DNA of 64,000 nucleotides from Deuterostichococcus epilithicus (lineage: Eukaryota; Chlorophyta; Trebouxiophyceae; Prasiolales; Stichococcaceae), in the NCBI GenBank assembly GCA_033439295.1, contig JAVTLE010000017.1, positions 248,001-312,000 on the forward strand. The letters run 5' to 3'. Numbering within the stretch: position 1 is the first letter of the stretch; every line of letters starts with the position of its first letter. The notes under the pieces were generated by a model. That model was not told the origin of the DNA. It ran no database searches and saw nothing but the letters and a program-made list of their open reading frames with translations. Of this stretch, positions 46,952 to 58,500 are shown piece after piece. The translations under genes were made by a program, and so were the position numbers.

Positions 46952-49570
46952 TCAGAGTCCGCCTGAGTCGACGAGGCAGCCTTGCCTCAGCGGCGCATAG
47001 AGGTTGCGCCGTCGCACGTCCAGCAAGCGGCAGGCGGCCCAGCCGGCGATGCCCCCAAGCGAGGAGCCTTCGTTGCAAGCCCACAGACGCTCGTTCCCGC
47101 GCAGGTCTAGTAGCTGCACCCACGATAGTCCACTCAAATCAGCTGGTAGGCCAACCAACCCGCACCGCACCTGCCAGATGCACAACCGTTAACCTTTCGG
47201 AGCCGAACGTCCTTGAGGCAATGCGACACATTTCTCTCTCTGTGGTCCTCTGATCATGGTGATCTGCCAGGTTGATCACAGGAATCTGCAGTTCACCAAC
47301 CTCAGTTTAGGTCGAGCCATGCAAAGGCGGATTTGCCAGTGTACACTTGCACCTTGCCGGCCAACATTGCCGGCAACACTAAGACGGCCATAACGCTTCA
47401 AGCATAGCCCAGACCCTGAGCGCGATGTGTGGCCGGGCCACGGCAGTGGCTGCTGGCGCAACTGCGCCAACCTATATGCAAATAGAACTGCGATCGAGAT
47501 CAGCTCAAGGTCAGCCAAGTCGTGTCATATCAGCCGATGCGACGGACGCGCCTCACCAGGTGGAAGCTGCTCAGGTGCGGCATTGCGGACGCCGCCTTGA
47601 CGATGGCCGGCAGCTGCGGTTTCGCCCACCACGCCTCGTGGATTGCTAGGTGGCGCAGCGCAGTCAGTCGTGGCAGCAGCGTCGCGGCAAAGGCGCCAAA
47701 CTGCTGCCGCTGACGGACCACGTCCCACCCCCCGCTTGACAATTTCGCTAGCAGCACCAGTTTTGTGAGGCTTTGCGGCAGGGCATTTTGCCACCACAGG
47801 CTGCGGGCCTGTGTGCATTTGGGGCAGGCATAGGTGAGGGCGGCAGCAGGGCGACAGTTGCCCACCTATGCAGCAGCTTGATGCCAGGATGGTTGATGTG
47901 CCAGGGTCCATCAGCGTCAAAGTATCATCAACATCAACATCATCGTCAACATTGACATCAATATCAATATCAACATTGACATGATTCCCAGTCATTGCTG
48001 CCCGCGTCAAAGGTGGCGGCACGTGGCAACTCAGCGCACTTCCCGAGTGGTCAAGCCATTCGATCGAAGTCACCTGCAGAGTGTCCAATGCCGTGAGCGC
48101 TGACAGGCGGTGATCCAGCCCAAAGTCCTCTGTGCAGTCCACGACCGATAGGCGCTGCAGGCTGGTGATCGCCTCAAGCTCCAGCAGATCAAACACTTGC
48201 ACGCCGTGCAGCGCCAGCGCGGTCAGGCACGACGGCCGCGACATGTGCTGCGGCAGGTCCTGGGCGTCTGGCCGGTAGCTGTGACACTGCCGCACTCCCA
48301 GCGCCAGAGACCGAAGCCGCGGGCAACGCCGCACGACTTCTTGCAGCAGGTCCAAGCCGTGTGGCGGGTCAACACGCCAGGCGCTGTGCGGCACATCGAT
48401 GTCAGCGCCAGGTCCTGCAGGTGTACACATGTACGACGAAGCCGTAGGTCAGATCACGGTAGCTTTGCCACGCTTTGGCATGCACGGGAGCATGAGTGCA
48501 GTCAGTCCAGACAGTGCAAGTTTGTGGCAGACAGATCTCTCAAATTCAGCGATCTGCAATGTATTCATCGACACCTTGGACGATTTGAAGCATCCAAAGG
48601 ATGCTCATGACGCTCATGGCGAGGTCTGGCTGACTGTGGGGCGTTGCGGCTCACCTGTAGCAGCGGCAGGCTGCACACGAGGCCGACCGCCGCGCTGTGC
48701 GACACCTGCTGCATGTTGAGCAGCGCCAGCTGCCGGAGGCTCGCGGCGGCGTGCCAGCCGATGGACATCAGAGCACTTCCGAGTAGCATGCTGCCGGCGC
48801 TGCTGCCGATCCGTAGGGCCTCGAGCGGCGCCACAGCCAACAGCGGGCCCAGCACTGCGTTCTGCATGCCCGCGTCTGCCTGCTCGTCCTGTTACACACA
48901 ACTGTCACGCTGTCAAACGCTACAGCTGCGCTCAGAAGCATGATCTCTGAGGTTTTGGTAAACCGCGGTACATGCTGAGCTTGAGCTGAGAACACGCACG
49001 ACATCAGAGCTTGCTGCAATGCTGCAAGCATGCATGGCCTCCCGCATCCATGTGCTCGTCACCCGGGCTCTGATGCGGGCGTTGCACTGCAGCTGCCGCA
49101 GCCGCGGCACGCACTGCTGGACGGAGCCACAGCTGCGGCGACACGAAGCCCTGTCAGCTGAAAACCAGATTCTGGCTACCGTCCGCATGCAGGACCAGCG
49201 CCTCCAACAGCGGGCTGGCACCTGCCAGCTTATGCCATGCCTTGCACACCGTCAGCGCTTGGAGCCTGCGGCACGTAGTGGTCGCCCATTACAAAGAATA
49301 CGGTCAACGAGTCGAACCACGCTGCACGGTATGCCTTGCAACAGGAAGTCTCGAAGAATCACGGTCAGGCACGTTGTACCTCTTTGTCAGCGGGAGGCAC
49401 GCCAGGATGTGCTCCACAAGTTCGGGCAGTGCTGCGACGATTGAGGCCGCTGCTGTGGAGTGCTCTCGCTGTGGAATGCTATTGCGGAGCTCCATGGTGT
49501 CTGCTGCATGGATCCAAGACATAACAGGCACCCACATTTTTTTCCCGGCGGCCTGCAGCTGCTCCAGCAC
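46952..49570 (-). CDS. F-box/leucine-rich-repeat protein
   Basis: Probable substrate adaptor of an SCF ubiquitin ligase. The first exon (49380-49570, phase 2) joins exon 2 (from 49265) to give an F-box: ASIVAALPELVEHILACLPL then TKRLQALTVCKAWHKLA. LRR exons follow: about 49063-49150, 48655-48888 (LEALRIG, LRQLALLNMQQVS), 48074-48414 (RCPRLRSLALGVRQC, LTALALHGV, LQRLSVVDC, LTALDTLQ), 47557-47808 (SLTKLVLLAKL, LTALRHLAIHEAWW) and 46952-47170 (LVGLPADLSGL, VQLLDLRGNERLW). The exon 48074-48414 is 341 nt although both flanking introns are phase 0, so a base is probably missing. The exon 2/exon 3 junction is unresolved. Start could be ATG 49570 or the later one at 49495. Confidence 0.75.
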
Positions 49571-50445
49571 AGCACCAGCTGGCTCATCAAGTCGTCGTCA
49601 ATTGCTTGACGACTGCAGGCTGGCTTTGCTTCGAACAGCCGAGCCACACTCATGTGGGCCTCACCAAGGTTGCGCAAACACCAAGGACCTTCTCAAAGCC
49701 GGAGAGCATGTTCGTCCACTGACGGACCGGCAGGACTTTGCCCCTGGGGCTGGCCCTGCCGACGCCGCAGCCGCCCATTGCCAGCTGCCGGACGCCGCCC
49801 TCTGCAGACTTCATGCAGCTTGAACGCCGCCAGGGGCACCGCCAGACCAACCCCTGCCGGCGGCATCTTCGAGTCGTGTAGCGCTGTCCAGTCCTGCCCT
49901 CGCTTTCTTTGCAAACCTGCTCCCATTTCCTTTATTACAAAACAGGATGCCCCACGAGATCTTGCTGTGACACAGACGATTAGGTACATTCTCCAAGCAC
50001 GCCAACAAGTTGATATTGCGTGGTCGATGTTCTTCTCTCACTGCACCTCAACGTTCAACTCAACTGCAACAGAGTGGTGTACACACGAAATTGACAGCCG
50101 CTCATTCTCTTCAACGTGGGCAGACTGCTGTGCTGCTGAGCTCACAGCAGTTCTGTTATTAGCTGACGTCGTCTCCTGTTTGGCATCTGCTGGCATTGCA
50201 GGCCCAGGTCCATAGTCACTAGCGCCGACACCGCCGCGAAGCCATGTGCAGTGCCCCGCTTCGACGACAATAACTACTGCCAGGGCTGCACTGTCTGCGA
50301 CGACCAGGCCCAGGGGTGGATGGCCATGGGCGCCACTGGGCGGCAAAGAGTGTGTGGCTACTTGACGGCCGGCTGGATGCTGCGCAGGACTGCCCGCCTC
50401 CCCCATGGGGGCTACAATCATGGCAGGCTCCCATATTCGACCTTC
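49571..50445. other. Intergenic region
   Basis: Between the F-box/LRR start and the PDH E1 alpha stop codon, both on the minus strand. It should hold the F-box gene promoter and the PDH 3' UTR. Nothing else supported. Confidence 0.5.
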
Positions 50446-53400
50446 CTATGACACCGCAGCCTCGCCGGAGCGGAAGCCGGGCATCTCGTAGCGGTACTTG
50501 CCGGATGGGTCGATGCCAAAGCCCTTGGGGTCCGCAAACACGTTCTCTAGCAGCTGCCCCTTCTCCTGTGGTGGGCGCACAGACGCAAATGTTAGTGATA
50601 ACCGGTGATGAACAGGCCTTGAGGTCCATAGAACATGCTCCCGCAGCTGCCCTGTCGCCTGCGCACGGCTTCGAAAATGGCACCTGTAAGTCCAATGTTT
50701 ATGCTGTTAGCCCAGGGTACCGTCAGCACTTGCCACGACATGTGCCGGAAAAAAGGTGTGCTGCAAGGGTGCACATTGCAGTGGCCTGACCTTCGCACAT
50801 GGCAAGTCCCTGGCGAAGCACAACTTCTGACATTCAACCCTTCTGCAGGGCCATAGCACGCACACCATACATCTGACAGCCCCCAGCGGATCGGGTGACC
50901 CGGCGACAGACGCCGCACTCTCGCCTCCCTTGGCGGGTGCAAAAGCGGGAGCAGATGTGGTGTACAGACCTCCTGTTTAAAACGTGTCTCTCAACGGCAC
51001 CCTCACCGGCTTTGGCGACTCGTCAGCAAACTTGACGGAGTCCTCCACCTCGGCGACGACCGCGGCCTCGATGTCTTTGATCTTGGACTCGGACAGCAGC
51101 CCCTGCTCCAGCGCCCAGGTGCGGAACTGCGGGATGGGGTCCCGCGCCTGCAGTTCACAAGGGGGTTGGGCCTCACGTTCTGCCCTGAACGGTTTTGTCA
51201 TCTTTGGTTGCAGCAGACGGTGATCTCGGCGATGGACAGCCGACCCTGCTCCAGGGCGCCCAGGTGCAGAATCGCCAGCTGGGCGTCCCGCGACTGTGAC
51301 CTGCTGGTGGAACAAAGTTTTCAGCTCCAGGCGTGACCCGCACGGAGCGATCCCCGCAGATGCCTCTGCTGTCTGAGACCATGTGCCCCAGCCGTGGCGC
51401 CCGAGAAAATGCCAGGAACATGGTTGCCGGCAGGAACGTCAAGGCGCGCTGCAGCACAACAATTCGACGATGAGAGGCAGGAGCCAGCATCTCCTGCAGA
51501 CGACACGCTGGTGCCACACCCTGCCACTCCTCCCTTCCTCCATAGGCCGCAGCTCATTGGTGATTGTTTACAGCAAGGAGGGCAGGATTCCAGCGACGGA
51601 AAGGTTTCCTCCGGATCAGAGGTTCCGTATGACTGTCCCCCCTGCCGCTGCGCCTTTCCCCTGAGCGGCAGCTCGCCTGGCCCCGCCAGAAGCGACGCCG
51701 AGCGAGCGCGGAGCAAACGTGTTGAAACACGACTCGTTGGTTCACCGGACCTGAGTCAAGTCACTATCAGGTGCCCACCTGCCACTTCTCCTTCTCCTCC
51801 TTCGGCCGCAGCTCATCGGGGTCTGCGAGGGAGTGGCCCCGGAAGCGGTATGTCTGCGCCTCGATCAGGGTGGGGCCGTCGCCGCGCCGAGCCCGCGCGA
51901 TCGCCTCCTTGGCCACCTCGTGCACCTGCCGCATGAGCAAGCTGAGGATGCATATGTGGGGAGCGCATGATGGGCGATTGACGGGCCCTGGAAGGCCCGA
52001 ACGAAACATCGCGGACGGCCACGCCGCCGGCCGGCATGTGCGGCGTGGCAAGGGCGGGACGCTTCGCGTGGATGAACGGCCGCCGACCCTGCCTGCTCTG
52101 GCCTCTGCCACGCCAGCCAATTTGAAGAATCCGATCCCCACCTTGCGGACGTCCATGCCGTCGACCAGCACGCCCGGCATGCCGAAGGCGGGCCCCTTCT
52201 TGTAGATGAAGGGCTCGGCGTCGGTGGCGTCGGACAGCCCTGTAGCGCGCGCGTGGCTCATGCCAATGGCCCACATGTTGTTCTCCACCACGAAGATGCA
52301 CGGCAGCTTGTACAGGGACGCCATGTTGAGGCACTCGTAAAACTGGCCTGCGGGGTGCACAGCATCCAGCAGGGATTAGGGTTTAGGGTTTCACAAACAA
52401 CTCCGCGTCGATGAGGTTGCAGGCGGCTGCAGCAGAGGTCAGCGGGAGGGGGTGCCGTGGTGCAGCGAGGGCAGAACCCGGCCTGCATGAATGGTTTGTA
52501 GAGAGCGAGGCATGAGGACTGGACGCGCTGGACGCAGCTTACAGTGCTGCCAGAGAGGGTGCCCAGGTAAGCCTCGAGCTGCCATTGCGGGCTGGGAACC
52601 ACTACTGGCCGACTGATACTGGGTGCAAAGTGGGTCACACGGACAGCTGCCGGTTGGCACACTGGCCCCTCATCTTCCTGCATGACCATTGTGACCGGCT
52701 CCGGCTGAGGGCGCGTGATGCCACGACACATGCACATGAGCTGCCAGCCGGCCGAAACAAAACAGCACACCCTTGTTGGACAATGCCGCCCTTCAGAAGC
52801 TTTCTACTTCATGAAATGTGTGGAAAGCGTTCCCCCTCTGGCTTCCCACACGCCAGCAACCACCCATCTGAACCTCTGTAGAGGGAGACCAAGATCAGCT
52901 GAAATTGAACGGACGCGAGGTCGCACCGTTGTTGGCGGTGCCGTCGCCAAAGAAGTTGACCGATACGTTGTCCTCCGAGTCATCCCCCAGTGCGTCCTGC
53001 AAGGGTGCCAACGCAGAGTTGCCGCCCTGCTTTCTGACGCGGGCACATCCTACAAGGCGCTTGCCAAACATCTGTCAGCTCAGCCACAGGCGCGCCCTGA
53101 TGTCTGCCATGGCTGCCGCCCTCGCTGAGCCCAGAGGCGCCACGGCGGGGCTTGCAGCATGCAATCATGCCCATAGGCTGCGCACCAGCACCGTACATGG
53201 AGACTTCGCTGCACGTGAATACCTGTTTGCACACGAAGGTGGAGCAGTCGTTGATGGCTAGACACAATCGCACCTTCATGTACTTGCAGCGGAAGGCGGC
53301 ACCCAGGCCGATCGGGATTCCCTCGCCAATGAAGGCAAAGCCGCCCAGCTGCGGTTTGGCACAGCACACATGTCGAGCCGGCAGCCGAGAAGGAGAGATA

Positions 53401-54755
53401 CCAGCAGCGGCTGCTTGAGATGGAACGCGCGTGGCCTCCAGTGTTGCGTGCCAAGTCACCCAGCGACACCATCCTGGCCGGCGGAAGTCTGGGCCTGGCC
53501 CACAGGCCGGCAGGTTCACAGCATCGGCCCCGGATCTGTCAGCAGCTGCCTTGCTGAGAATGCGCAGGAAGCGGGACAGAAATCGCCCACCAGGCCCCAC
53601 TCTGCGGAGAACATGTGCATGGAGCCGCCCTGGCCGCGGCAGATGCCCGTCTTCTTGCCAAACAGCTCAGCCATGATGTTGCGTGCCGGCACGCCCTTGC
53701 TCAGCGCGTGCACGTGGTCCCGGTATGTGCTGCACAGCCATGGAAGCAGGAAGGGAGTCGGTTTTGTGTGCTGTCACAGTTGCGTAGGTATCCTGATTTC
53801 ATCATGTCAGCTGCGCTCAGCCGCCGCACTGCCTCGTATTCTGCACCGACGAGCGCCCTCGCATCCCTGGACGAGCTCGAGCATGGTGGAAGGTCCATGC
53901 TGGATACATCGGCGTTCAGAGGCAGCGCAGAGTGCCGCAGGCACAAGGTCCTCCTGGAGATGGTCTACCAGAGCCAAGAGCCCACCTGCAGATGTAGTCG
54001 CTCTTGCGGAGCTGCCGGATAATGCCCGTGGCGATGGCCTCCTGCCCGCTGTACAAGTGCACGAAGCCTGCACGCATTGCCAGTGACCGTGAGCAATGGC
54101 AAGGTGTACCACCAAGGTCATGGCGAGCTGGAAGGCGGCGTCGCCAAGCATGCAGCGTGGTCGGGTGGAGGCTCGGTGATACGCAGGTGCGAGAACGCCG
54201 CAATGCACAGTCAGGTTGCGCCTGACAACCTCAAGTAACGCGGCGCCAGATCGGCGTAGCCGACAGCCAGTCGCATGCACAACTCACCAAACATCTTGCC
54301 CCGGTAGTACATCTGCGCACACATCTCCTCGAACTCGCGGCCCAGATACATGTCCCTGTGGGGCGCAGGTTGTGATCTCAGGTTGTCAGATCACACTAGC
54401 AATGATCTGCACTTTGGCGTGAGCTTTCGTCCAGCACAGGCACTGACACGCCAGATTGCCGCAGGCGGCCTGCGGGAATGCACCTGTAATAATCCTCCGC
54501 TTGCTCAGGGCTCAGGCTGGTCGTGCCCTTGCTCTTCTTACTCTCCACTACTGGGGCCTTCGCTGCTGCGACTGCCGAAGCAGACGCCCTGAGCGCGCTG
54601 CGGCTGGCGGCCGGCTGCTGCCTGAGCGCTCGGAGCTGCACCGGCTGTTGCCGACGCAAGCCGGGCTGCAGGGGGCTGGATCGGCTGCACGTCGGGTCGC
54701 AGCATGCCTTCACGCTGCCCTGCGCTGTTGGGGCGAACGCGGTCGCCATGGCCAC
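50446..54755 (-). CDS. PDHA (plastid): Pyruvate dehydrogenase E1 component subunit alpha, plastid type
   Basis: Thiamine-diphosphate subunit of the plastid pyruvate dehydrogenase complex, giving acetyl-CoA for fatty-acid synthesis. Exons: 54484-54755, 54288-54355, 53986-54067, 53591-53729, 53274-53348, 52927-52996, 52142-52347, 51779-51925, 51007-51147, 50446-50565; every phase closes, 439 residues. Residues 1-65 are an Ala/Ser/Arg-rich transit peptide ([19 protein letters not shown]). Then [73 protein letters not shown], the TPP motif [47 protein letters not shown], and the plastid-type end [20 protein letters not shown]. The wording follows the plastid form rather than the mitochondrial one. 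The stretch that carries the regulatory serines in the mitochondrial enzyme is of the plastid type, so kinase control is unlikely. Confidence 0.97.
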
Positions 54756-55552
54756 CCCGACACCAATCAGCGGCTGGAGATGCAGCTAAACTGCAACCTA
54801 CGACCTGCTGATGTGGTGGTGCAGCCCGAAACGCGCCAGCGATGCACGGAGCGTTGTGTGCCGCTGGCGGAAGACTCATGGCCACCGCAAACTCGTCAGC
54901 AGTACAGGGCGCCCCAGGGCGGTCTCCAGCCATGGGCACACCCCCTGTTCTCGAGGCACTCGCTTGAGGCGCCGCTCGGGCGACACAGTTGTGTTTGGTG
55001 TAAAGGCGCTTTGGATTCCCAGAATTCTTGTTGTGCTTTGGAGGGGCGCGGGAAACTTGTTCGTGGACTTCTGGAATAACGCATGCAACCGCAAGGCGTG
55101 GACTTGTGCTGGCGCTAGACCGTGTCGGACGCACTCGAGTTCTTTGGCATACGTCTGGAGGCTACGTAGGAATACTGAGGTAACTCTCCCGACTGGGGTC
55201 AAGTCATATTCACTCCTTCACTCCTTGCTTTCACGAGTCCTCCAAGGCTTGACACCCAGCAGCACAGCACGCAGGATGCCACGAGCCAGAGCATCTCATG
55301 ATGCATGCATAAATCACAACGGCCTGGCTGCCTGTGATTGAGCCGTACACCGGCAAAGTGATGGCACAGCGTGCACAGTGGTGCCGCTCCCAGGAGTGCG
55401 GGCTGGTTGCTTCCGTCTATAACGCCTGGCCATGGCTGCGTAGCTGAGGAGCCCCACAGCCTGGCTAACCTGTCCAACCATCCCACGTGCCATATGCTCA
55501 CGGCCTGGTTGCTCGTGCATGGCATGCAGAAGACCGCCCGAGAAGCACCGCC
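54756..55552. other. Divergent promoter region between PDH E1 alpha and the UBE2O-like gene
   Basis: About 800 bp between two divergent starts. No exon supported except that an in-frame upstream ATG at 55487 could lengthen the UBE2O-like protein by 22 residues. Confidence 0.5.
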
Positions 55553-58500
55553 ATGGGCGTCCCGCCAAACGTGCACCTGCACCAGGCGGCGGTCAACGCG
55601 CAGCACCCCGGAGGCGCGATGGCGCCGGCGCCGGAGCCCGCCGCCGCGGTGCGAGCCATGGACGTGGTGTGGTCGCTGGACAACCCGGGAGATGTCGGTG
55701 GGCGCTGTTTTGACTCTCTCTTGCAAATGCTTGACAGTGTTTCCAAGTTCCGAGAGTCGTTTGTAGGCTGGGCATCCTCCTCTATACGGGTCGGTACGCT
55801 TCAGTGGGATGGGCTGTTGTCAGGCGTTGGGTGCGCTCGCGCTTCCAAAAGCGCTTTCCTGTGCCAGGGCTGGCAGCTGCCAAACCGCCTGTCGAAGCAG
55901 ATACCGAACCCCCATCCGGAGGCAGCCAGGGGCAGCAACAGCGGCGGCGCTGTCACACTGCCGCAAGCTGCACATGCTCCCCCGCCAACCCTTGTCGCTC
56001 CTTTCTTGACTGTGTCTCCTTGGGAGCTGCAGGCCTGGTGTGGCGGGTCGCCGGCGAGACCGACTCGGAGGCTGAGGACGACTCGGAATACGAAGACGAG
56101 GAGGACCACGTCCCAGCGGGCCACGCGCAGGTGTCGTGGCTGGCGCGCGGCTCGGTGGACAACGCTGAGCTGCGGCGGCTGCGCGTGTCGGACCGCTGCC
56201 TGGTGGCGGGGGACATTGTGGCCCGCGCCGACGCGCCGCTGGGCCAGGTGAGGGCTTTGGCAAACACTGCTGCTCGATGGCAGCCGTGAACAGGTGAAGT
56301 CATGGGTTGAGGCTGCGTCCAGACTCATGGACGAGTGCCTGGCGGTGGGCGATGTCGCGGCGCGCGCTGATTTGCCGCTGGGCCAGGTGTCATCTCTGCC
56401 ACATTTGATGTGCGAGCTGCCGGAGCTCATCTTGACCGCAAAAAAGAAAGTGGGAGCTGCCTTGCTGTGCGCCGCAACGCGCGGTGCAGGACTTGGTTAC
56501 ACTGCTGGACCTTTGTGCAACTGCTGGCCAAGGACTTTCTGCACGGGTCTGCCGTGCAGCATCTTGCCCTGCAGGTTGTGCGCAGGCCTTGAAGCGAGTT
56601 GGCAGCTGTGCGCAGTCACTTCATGGCATGCAAGGTGCCCTAGGTAGTCGCCAGGCCCGAGAGTCTGCCAGGTCACGTCGAGACGCCATGGCCGCAAGTG
56701 CCGCGTCTGCTGCCAAGCGGCACCACCGGTGCTTGCTGCGCCTTGAAATACTCGACTTGACAATGGCCCTCCGACACGAGTGTCGATCCAGCTGCTGCTG
56801 GTGTTTGTGACGGTGGCCCTAGGCACACCTACAGATGGTGATCAAGCGAACCGCTGACTCTCACACCCCAGCGCTTCAGCTTTCAGAGGTAGATGGCACC
56901 GCGGCGGAGCCCAATGGAGGTGCCGCTGGCGACCGTCCCGTAATCTCTAAACCCCTAAACCCGTATGTTCATGCACAGTCTTGCAGAGATGATTGTCGTG
57001 TGCCATCCGCAGACGGGGCAGGTCACGGCGGTGCAGCTGGCGCTGGACGTGCAGGACTCTGGCGGCGCCCGCCACGCCAGCATGCCCTCGTCCCGCCTGG
57101 CGCGGCGCCACCCCTTTGCGCCAGGCCACTTCGTCGTTGGCGGCGCCTGGGTCGGCCGCATAGATTCCATCGGCCACGATGTCACCATCGCGTTCGACGA
57201 CGGCGCCGTCGTCAAGGTGGGCCGGCTCACAGCCAGCCAGCCTGTGCGCCGCAGAGGTCCAGCTGACACTGTGCCACCTGCGATGCCGATGTTGCTGCGG
57301 CCTGGAGCAATCAGCGATGTCGGAGGTTGCAAGTTTGCCCTCAATGATGAGCATCCCGATGCATCTTGACTGCAGTATTGGGGTCAGCACACGTTGTCTG
57401 CTTTGGCCGCAACAGGAAAGCCCCAACTGTAGCTGCCCCTGACTACCGACGTTTCCAATTTGCATCAGAAGTCGGAATCATGAACGCCTTTGTTTGCAGC
57501 TGATGGGGTCGACGGCCAGAGAGGAGGTGGCCGCTGCACGCTGGACGTTGGCGACGACGTCCTGGTTCCTTCTGCCATTTCACGGTTCAGGAAAGCTATT
57601 GTTCTGAGCTGGGTTTCATGTTCTGGCAGACGCAGCTCACGGACGAGGCTGCGGGGGATGAGGTGGCCGTCGCGGTGCTGGGGCACGCTGTGCCTCTGCC
57701 TTGCCTTACTCCACTGGTCGATCACAAGCTGAGGGGCTGTCGGTGCAGCTGACGGGCGAGGCCGCAGAGGAGGAGGTGGCGATCGCGCCGCTAGACGCCG
57801 CCGATGGCGCCTTCCTGGACGAGGAGCACTACCACCTATACCTGGGTGCGCAGTGCCGATGCCCGCTCAACCTACATCGCCAGCCTTTCCTGCTTGCACT
57901 GTGTGCTTTGAGTCTCGTGCGGTGCTGGACGCCGGCGTCGGCACTTCCCTGGCCAACGAGCCATCTGTGCCTGGATGTGCCAGTGCAACCTTCTGGATTT
58001 GTCTCTTGTTTTTCCCCTGCTGCTGGCCTGTCTGTCTGCCTAAACCAGACTGATGTCCAACGAATCGCTGGCCTGCTGGCTGTCAAGACCCTGCTGCAGG
58101 GCTCACGCCCAGCAGCGCCCGCGCTGTGTGTGCGCTTGCATGAGCTGGCACGGTCAGACCCCGACCCCTGCTGGGGAAGAGGGCAAGCGTGGCCGACACG
58201 GCGAGGCGACTGACTGTGCTGATCGAAGACCTCTGACCGGGCTTTCGACAGCTCGCTGCCCGTTCCCCAGCCACTGCATCTCAAACACTCATCATTGCAC
58301 ACCCGCCTGCAGGCCAGCGCGTCATCGTGCAGTCGGGGACGTCCATGCTGGACAACCCAGACGTCGAGGTGCTGGCCCGCGGCAGCGGCAGCGACAGACG
58401 CCGCGGCGGCGGCGGCGGTGGCGGCGGGGGCCCCGGCGGCGGCGATGAGGCGCACGGCACCATTATCGACATTGAGCCGTCGCGCATCGCGGTGCTGTGG

